From JANLQX01 sp043775075 (GTDB lineage Bacteria > Actinomycetota > Acidimicrobiia > Acidimicrobiales > JANYDT01), in NCBI GenBank assembly GCA_043775075.1, contig JAYVSS010000158.1, positions 1 through 8,117 on the forward strand: DNA of 8,117 nt. Direction: 5' to 3'. Below are positions 5,786-8,117 of the stretch, in pieces. Made by a program: the position numbers and the translations under genes. The notes under the pieces were generated by a model. The model did no database searches and was not told the origin of the DNA. It was given only the letters and a program-made list of their open reading frames with translations. How positions within the stretch are numbered: the first letter of the stretch is position 1; every line of letters begins with the position of its first letter.

Positions 5786-6903
5786 TGAGCCCACGACATC
5801 GGTTCGATCGGAGCGAACGTCGTTGTCATCTCATAGGGCATCGAGATCGACCCGGCGCCAGAAATGGCCAGGACAAGTTCGTTGTTGTGAAGCGAGAAAT
5901 CGGTGGAGAGTCGTGAAGGCCGACCCTCACGGACCGCTCCGGCGACTTCAGCGATACCTCGGGCAAAGTCCATCTGCTGCGCCCCCCGATAGTCAAACTT
6001 CGTCGGCAATCGTACGAGCGGAACCTTGCGCACAAGCTTTCCTTCGAGCCGCTTGCGAAGAATATTGAGCGATTTCCGAATCGTCACCGGCGAGCCATAG
6101 AACCAGGCGTCGGGAACTTCGAGGGTGCCGTCGTCACCGAAAATCTGCAGTGAATGATCGTGAGCGCCGACGATCCCGCACGTCAGCCGAGCAACCACGC
6201 CGGACGCGAACGTGATGCAAGCGACGGAGAAGTCCGGACTCACCACTTCTACCGGCACTCCCTTGTTCGGGATGAGGGGTGCCGCGAACGACGTCACGGA
6301 AACGGCGGGACCGAAAAAGGCCGTCAGCCACGTCGTGTAGTACCCGGCATGTTCGAGCGTGCAGCCGACTTCAAACTCGTCCTGATAGGGCCACGGTGTT
6401 CCCGTCATCGACAGCCACTTGGTATATGGCATCTTGTGAACGAGACCGTCGTCCATCTCGGCGTACACCAGGCGAACCCGACCGACGCGTTGCTCGCGCA
6501 GCGCCTTCCAAACCGTTTGCGCCGTTTCGCCTAACAGACTGCATGGCGCACTCGCCAACTGCAGCCCCTTCTCGTGGGCCCACGCAGCAAGCTCACGGGC
6601 CTGGCCCATCTCCATCGCCAGCGGCTTCTCCGAATACACGTGCTTACCCGCGTGGAGCGCCGCCCGAGATACGTCGTAGTGGTCCTTCGGGTTGGTCAGG
6701 TTGACGACCAGATCGACCATCGGGTCGGCGCACACCTCGGCCACGTCGGCATACCGACGCCCGACGGAGTAGTTCGCCGCCAGATTCGCCACCCGTCCGG
6801 GGTGGCGATCGCAAATGCCGACTACCACCAGCTCCGGGTGAAGCGGAAGGGTTCGAAGATAGTAATCGGCGACATAGCCGCATCCGACGATGGCGATTCG
6901 CAT
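5782..6903 (-). CDS. Gfo/Idh/MocA family oxidoreductase (MviM-type)
   Basis: A 373-residue NAD(P)-dependent oxidoreductase. The Rossmann domain begins MRIAIVGCGYVADYY with the G-x-G-x-x-A loop at 7-12. Further family marks are LVVNLTNPKDHYDV (65-78) and the signature SEKPLA (91-96) with Lys93. The C-terminal domain carries LEHAGYYTTWLTAFFG (183-198) where relatives have the D-x-G-x-H-x-x-D motif, so Glu184 and Tyr188 occupy the usual Asp/His region. It differs clearly from its downstream neighbour, so they are not a recent duplication. Such proteins often act on nucleotide sugars or inositol-like polyols in surface polysaccharide pathways; the substrate here is unknown. The ATG at 6903 starts exactly at the family beginning. 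A TTG at 6933 would add ten residues. An 8-bp inverted repeat lies right before the ATG. Confidence 0.9.
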   Translation of the reverse strand: MRIAIVGCGYVADYYLRTLPLHPELVVVGICDRHPGRVANLAANYSVGRRYADVAEVCADPMVDLVVNLTNPKDHYDVSRAALHAGKHVYSEKPLAMEMGQARELAAWAHEKGLQLASAPCSLLGETAQTVWKALREQRVGRVRLVYAEMDDGLVHKMPYTKWLSMTGTPWPYQDEFEVGCTLEHAGYYTTWLTAFFGPAVSVTSFAAPLIPNKGVPVEVVSPDFSVACITFASGVVARLTCGIVGAHDHSLQIFGDDGTLEVPDAWFYGSPVTIRKSLNILRKRLEGKLVRKVPLVRLPTKFDYRGAQQMDFARGIAEVAGAVREGRPSRLSTDFSLHNNELVLAISGAGSISMPYEMTTTFAPIEPMSWAQ

Positions 6904-6904
6904 G

Positions 6905-6926
6905 CGTCCATCATTGGCGATGGACG
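6905..6926 (-). promoter_or_regulatory. Perfect 8-bp inverted repeat just upstream of the first oxidoreductase start codon
   Basis: On the minus strand CGTCCATC (6926-6919), loop GCCAAT, GATGGACG (6912-6905), then one base and the ATG at 6903. The only Shine-Dalgarno-like bases (GGA) lie in the 3' arm, so an RNA hairpin would mask the ribosome binding site. As DNA it could equally be an operator half-site pair. No known motif is recognised. Confidence 0.5.
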
Positions 6927-7011
6927 GGATCAAACTGAGTACCGACTACCCCGCAGAGATACGGACCGTACCAGCCGCGAGGTGCACGTCGTCGGCGGGC
7001 AGCGCCACCGC

Positions 7012-7455
7012 TCAGCGAGCGGTACGGCGGCGGCGGCGGCGACTGGCCACCAGCAGTGTGGCACCGGCGGCAAACATCGCCGCACCAACGGCCGAAAGCG
7101 ACTTGGCATTTGACCCCGTGTAGGCCGGCGAAGCGACCGACACCGCCGCCACCGTAGCGACCTCAAGCTTGACGGCGGCCGGAGCGGCGGGAGGCTGGGT
7201 GACTTCAGCTGCGAGGACCTGGGGTTTCAGCGGAGCCGCGGGCGCCGGAGCAGCCGGGATCGGAGCGGCCGGGACGCGCGCAGCGGGGACCGGCGCCGGA
7301 TCGACCACCGGCGGAGGGACGACGACCGGCTGGACGCTCGCCGGCGGATACTGCTGCGCCAGCACGGATCCACCACTAAGAACGCTCAGGGTGACGGCAC
7401 ACGAAAGGAGGCCAGCGAGGCGAAGGACTTTGCCAGTCAATGAACGTGTGATCAT
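7012..7455 (-). CDS. Secreted Pro/Ala-rich small protein with sortase-type C-terminal sorting signal
   Basis: A 147-residue exported protein. Residues 1-34 form a signal peptide: basic start (MITRSLTGKVLR), hydrophobic core (LAGLLSCAVTLSVL) and a likely cleavage after SVLA before QQ. Residues 36-95 are low-complexity Pro/Ala/Val with a repeated P-x-P-A-A pentapeptide. The C-terminus has the layout of a cell-wall sorting signal: SPAYTG (109-114), a hydrophobic segment (about 118-137, SLSAVGAAMFAAGATLLVAS), and six arginines (139-144), the last encoded by a CGG-type triplet run at 7025-7040. The motif resembles the LAxTG type used by class E sortases but has Pro where Leu is expected. I chose the ATG at 7455 because the signal peptide starts there; a TTG at 7536 would add 27 hydrophilic residues. 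No specific function is recognised; a wall-anchored spacer or stalk protein is a guess. Confidence 0.78.
   Translation of the reverse strand: MITRSLTGKVLRLAGLLSCAVTLSVLSGGSVLAQQYPPASVQPVVVPPPVVDPAPVPAARVPAAPIPAAPAPAAPLKPQVLAAEVTQPPAAPAAVKLEVATVAAVSVASPAYTGSNAKSLSAVGAAMFAAGATLLVASRRRRRRTAR
7232..7291. repeat. Imperfect 15-bp tandem repeat (4 units) coding for the P-x-P-A-A repeats
   Basis: Units at 7232-7246, 7247-7261, 7262-7276 and 7277-7291 share the core GGAGC-GCCGGGA-C. The two central units, GGAGCAGCCGGGATC and GGAGCGGCCGGGACG, differ at only a few positions. They encode the pentapeptide repeat of the secreted Pro/Ala-rich protein. The length is a multiple of three, so copy-number change would keep the frame. 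Confidence 0.75.
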
Positions 7456-7463
7456 GACTGAAA

Positions 7464-7492
7464 ATCGTACTTGTTCTTGAGCGAGCAGACAA
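7464..7492 (-). promoter_or_regulatory. Candidate promoter giving a near-leaderless transcript of the Pro/Ala-rich protein gene
   Basis: On the minus strand a -35 TTGTCT (7492-7487) is followed by a 17-base spacer and a -10 TACGAT (7469-7464), which fits the actinobacterial TANNNT pattern. The -10 ends 8 bases before the ATG at 7455, so transcription would start within a few bases of the start codon. The absence of a Shine-Dalgarno sequence before this ATG agrees with leaderless translation, which is common in actinobacteria. Confidence 0.5.
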
Positions 7493-7541
7493 TCGGTTTG
7501 CCCACTCTCCACGCTCGAAACCAGGAAATAGGTCAAAAGTC

Positions 7542-8117
7542 CTACGACGAAGCGCCTCCGGCCGTTCCCGAACGCAGGTCAACATCAAAATTCACCGACG
7601 ACCTCGGAGCCGTAACGGCGAAATGCTCCACCACGTGCGGGCGAACGCCGGTGTTTGACGACGGAGTTGACGACTCGAGAACGGCAACCGTGATCTCGTC
7701 AGGATTGACCGTGGGCGGTGTAAACACGTTCAGTCGGTAGAGACCGTCGGTCACTGGGACATGGCCGGACAGAGCGAGTCGAACACGTCGAGTGCTTCGC
7801 GACGGCAAGCGCAACCAGGCTGAGTAAACGTTTCGACCGAGTTCGGTTTCGCGTTCGACCTCAGCGTCGGGCAAAAGCTGCCCATCTACGGAAACCGACG
7901 TCAGGGTGAGCGGGGAATAAAACGACACGTAGACGAGGCTGGTGCCTTTCGGGGGCGGATCGACGACCACGCTGTTGCCAATCAAGTAGTCAGGAAGGCC
8001 GCTCGCAGGGGCGTCGTTCCGCAGACCGATCGTGGCAGTCGCCTGCACCTCACCCGTCGACGGCGACACCGAGGCCGAATAGTCAACCGTTCGATGCAGG
8101 AAATATTCGATCTTGTT
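7542..8117 (-). CDS. DUF4012 family protein, C-terminal part (5' end outside window)
   Basis: The frame is open to the right edge, so only the last 191 residues are visible. They read NKIEYFLHRTVDYSASV at the edge, then STGEVQATATIGLRNDAP and GLPDYLIGN, followed by a beta-rich region (LVYVSFYSPLTLTSVSVDG, RLALSGHVPVTDGLYRLNV). This is the C-terminal pattern I associate with actinobacterial DUF4012 proteins: large membrane-attached extracellular proteins, often near polysaccharide biosynthesis genes and of unknown biochemical role. An internal GTG at 8069 is not the real start, since the family motif continues upstream of it. The stop is TAG at 7544-7542. The gene for the secreted Pro/Ala-rich protein begins 86 bases downstream and appears to have its own promoter. 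The family assignment rests on recall of the motif pattern, so confidence is moderate to good. Confidence 0.8.
   Translation of the reverse strand, partial: NKIEYFLHRTVDYSASVSPSTGEVQATATIGLRNDAPASGLPDYLIGNSVVVDPPPKGTSLVYVSFYSPLTLTSVSVDGQLLPDAEVERETELGRNVYSAWLRLPSRSTRRVRLALSGHVPVTDGLYRLNVFTPPTVNPDEITVAVLESSTPSSNTGVRPHVVEHFAVTAPRSSVNFDVDLRSGTAGGASS

Noticed and set aside
6955..6975. Imperfect palindrome around GATACGGACCGTACC as an operator
   Set aside because: The arms are only 5 bases and it matches no motif I know; too weak to list.
7025..7040. CGG triplet run as a functional microsatellite
   Set aside because: It simply encodes the poly-Arg tail of the sorting signal; arginine codon choice in GC-rich DNA explains it.

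Overview
The window looks like chromosomal DNA from a high-GC actinobacterium. DUF2469 is essentially confined to Actinomycetota, and the DUF4012 protein, the small CxxC/HxxC protein and the short 'MGFNP' membrane protein fit the same phylum. My guess is the class Acidimicrobiia, but gene content alone does not prove it. I see no insertion sequence, phage gene, tRNA, rRNA or CRISPR array, and nothing that amounts to a clearly new molecular system. What stands out is unusual gene order around a conserved core locus and several possible cis-regulatory structures.

Layout, left to right. Positions 1-1257 (minus) carry most of comM, cut off at the left edge. Positions 1258-1467 are a divergent intergenic region. 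Two small plus-strand genes follow: a 36-residue single-pass membrane protein (1468-1578) and a 105-residue putative zinc-binding protein (1594-1911). The second converges on yraN with only 8 bases between the stops. The rest is on the minus strand. In transcription order, starting from the right edge, it reads: a DUF4012 protein (partial), a small secreted Pro/Ala-rich protein with a sortase-type C-terminus, two Gfo/Idh/MocA oxidoreductases, trmD, rplS, lepB, DUF2469 and yraN.

How the parts fit. The left and centre are the conserved translation/secretion block trmD-rplS-lepB-DUF2469-yraN-comM. It contains a tRNA m1G37 methyltransferase, ribosomal protein bL19, signal peptidase I, a nuclease-fold protein and a MoxR/Mg-chelatase-like AAA+ helicase. 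Compared with the usual actinobacterial order, rimM is not upstream of trmD, rnhB is missing between lepB and DUF2469, and comM is separated from yraN by a plus-strand gene pair. In place of rimM there are two sugar-type oxidoreductases joined to each other and to trmD by 4-base stop/start overlaps (ATGA and GTGA), so an envelope/sugar module appears to be fused to the ribosomal operon. The right-hand genes (DUF4012, the wall-anchored candidate and the oxidoreductases) suggest cell-surface polysaccharide or envelope work; this is inference.

Possible regulation: an 8-bp inverted repeat directly upstream of the first oxidoreductase start, a near-leaderless promoter for the anchored protein, a repeat-rich leader before rplS, and a strong ribosome binding site for comM.
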